This document shows positions 6,523 to 7,346 of a DNA stretch of 7,346 nucleotides, piece after piece. Within the stretch, counting starts at the first letter, position 1; every line of letters begins with the position of its first letter. This DNA comes from Bifidobacterium breve (GTDB taxonomy: Bacteria > Bacteroidota > Bacteroidia > Chitinophagales > Chitinophagaceae), in the NCBI GenBank assembly GCA_943323935.2, contig CALPJR020000036.1, positions 1 through 7,346 on the forward strand. Direction: 5' to 3'. Under the pieces are notes generated by a model that was not told the DNA's origin, searched no databases, and saw only the letters and a list, made by a program, of their open reading frames with translations. The position numbers were made by a program, and so were the translations under genes.

Positions 6523-7346
6523 TCTAATACTTGGTACTTGCTTAATTGATTTTGTTTTCCAACAGCCACAATCCAAATTGGTTCTGAACTGGATTTAGTG
6601 ATGCCTAAATTATTCAACTGTATAGACTTTGTCTCTTTTGGTATGATAGCGGCTACCTGATAACCTGTTTTGGTTTTCTGAATCAATGCAAAATACTTTA
6701 AGGTATTGCTAGGGTTGCTATCAATAATATTGTAACTATTTTCATCCTGCTTTACAATTGTAGGACTTACCATTTTATGTTGAACCAACCATTCAATTGG
6801 CGCTATTAAAGCGGGTTGGTGGTAATAGGTATTTTGCAAGCTATCATTCCATCCATTGGCATTGGTTTTAAAACTAGCACTGCTAAAATAAATACTGCCA
6901 TGGGTATTTTTTAAAGCCCTCATTTTTTTAATTTGATTTGGAATCTCATTTGGAGACTTCCAAGCGGCATTGCTGCCTGCTCTATAAATACCATGACCCA
7001 CATAAAAATTCTTACCATAACTATTGCGATTCCACCACTCAATCAATTCATTGTAGTCCGCTAAAGCATGACCTTGCTCCCAATACAATTGCGGTGCCAC
7101 ATAATCAATCCAATCTTTTTCTAACCACAATAAAATATCTGCATACAAGTCGTCATAGTTGGTTGTTGCTTTTGTTTTACTTCCTCTTGGGTCCGTAGAT
7201 TGATTTCTCCAAACACCAAATGGACTGATGCCAAATTGTACGCCTGGTTTTACTTTGTGAATGGTTGTAGACAATTGTTTTACAATGGTATCACAGTTGC
7301 TTCTTCTCCAGTCGTCCTTACTTAAACCTCTTCCATTTTTTTGAAA
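6519..7346 (-). CDS. GHL10-type glycosidase (DigH/YngK-like), N-terminus beyond right edge
   Basis: The frame is open from the right edge to the TAA at 6521-6519: 275 residues, the C-terminal part of a protein whose family members are usually about 400-520 residues. The apparent start at 7274 is only a TTG inside the frame. Coding continues upstream with GLSKDDWRRSNCDTIVKQLS, typical of the family, so the true start lies outside the window. Counting from the edge, residues 1-170 are the end of the glycosidase barrel of PF02638: FGISPFGVWRN (38-48), DWIDYVAPQLYWE (78-90), ADYNELIEWW (96-105) and GSIYFSSASF (150-159). About 195-275 is a small beta-rich C-terminal domain. E. coli DigH of this family cleaves peptidoglycan glycan strands lacking stem peptides; a cell-wall role here is inferred from the family. 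The protein is probably exported, but the signal region is not visible. Confidence 0.88.
   Translation of the reverse strand, partial: FQKNGRGLSKDDWRRSNCDTIVKQLSTTIHKVKPGVQFGISPFGVWRNQSTDPRGSKTKATTNYDDLYADILLWLEKDWIDYVAPQLYWEQGHALADYNELIEWWNRNSYGKNFYVGHGIYRAGSNAAWKSPNEIPNQIKKMRALKNTHGSIYFSSASFKTNANGWNDSLQNTYYHQPALIAPIEWLVQHKMVSPTIVKQDENSYNIIDSNPSNTLKYFALIQKTKTGYQVAAIIPKETKSIQLNNLGITKSSSEPIWIVAVGKQNQLSKYQVLD

Noticed and set aside
6938..7198. 86-codon open frame on the plus strand
   Set aside because: It is antisense to the GHL10 gene, with a Cys/His/Leu-rich composition typical of a shadow frame.
1..7346. CRISPR arrays, tRNA or rRNA genes, insertion sequences, phage or defence cassettes
   Set aside because: No spaced direct repeats, cloverleaf sequences, transposase motifs or terminal inverted repeats were seen. 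The helicase-nuclease has no defence partner gene beside it within the window.

Overview
The window looks like ordinary chromosomal DNA from a member of the Bacteroidota, probably the Chitinophagaceae or a close relative. The DNA is AT-rich, and the leftmost gene encodes a lipoprotein with an N-terminal style (lipobox Cys, then ANIVPPSGGPRD) that I associate with this phylum. The family-level placement is inference, because no rRNA or other phylogenetic marker is present.

Layout: there are five protein genes and almost no non-coding DNA. Positions 1-3918 are read on the minus strand: a 1045-residue UvrD-type helicase fused to a PD-(D/E)XK nuclease with a probable Fe-S cluster (781-3918), then, 15 bases downstream, an Ig-like-domain lipoprotein that runs off the left edge (1-765). 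A 66-base divergent spacer separates these from two plus-strand genes: a small SRPBCC-fold protein (3985-4458) and a Kup-type potassium transporter (4552-6522, or from 4519). The last gene, on the minus strand (6519-7346), is the C-terminal part of a GHL10-type (PF02638, DigH/YngK-like) glycosidase. It runs off the right edge and meets kup tail to tail, with the two stop codons overlapping in one TTAA.

Function: the genes do not form one obvious pathway. The helicase-nuclease belongs to DNA repair or recombination, Kup to potassium uptake, and the GHL10 protein and lipoprotein to the cell envelope. The SRPBCC protein has no assignable ligand. No tRNA, rRNA, CRISPR array, insertion sequence or phage gene was seen. 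I found no convincing new system. The points most worth checking are the unusual cysteine spacing of the helicase-nuclease and its tight linkage to an envelope lipoprotein.
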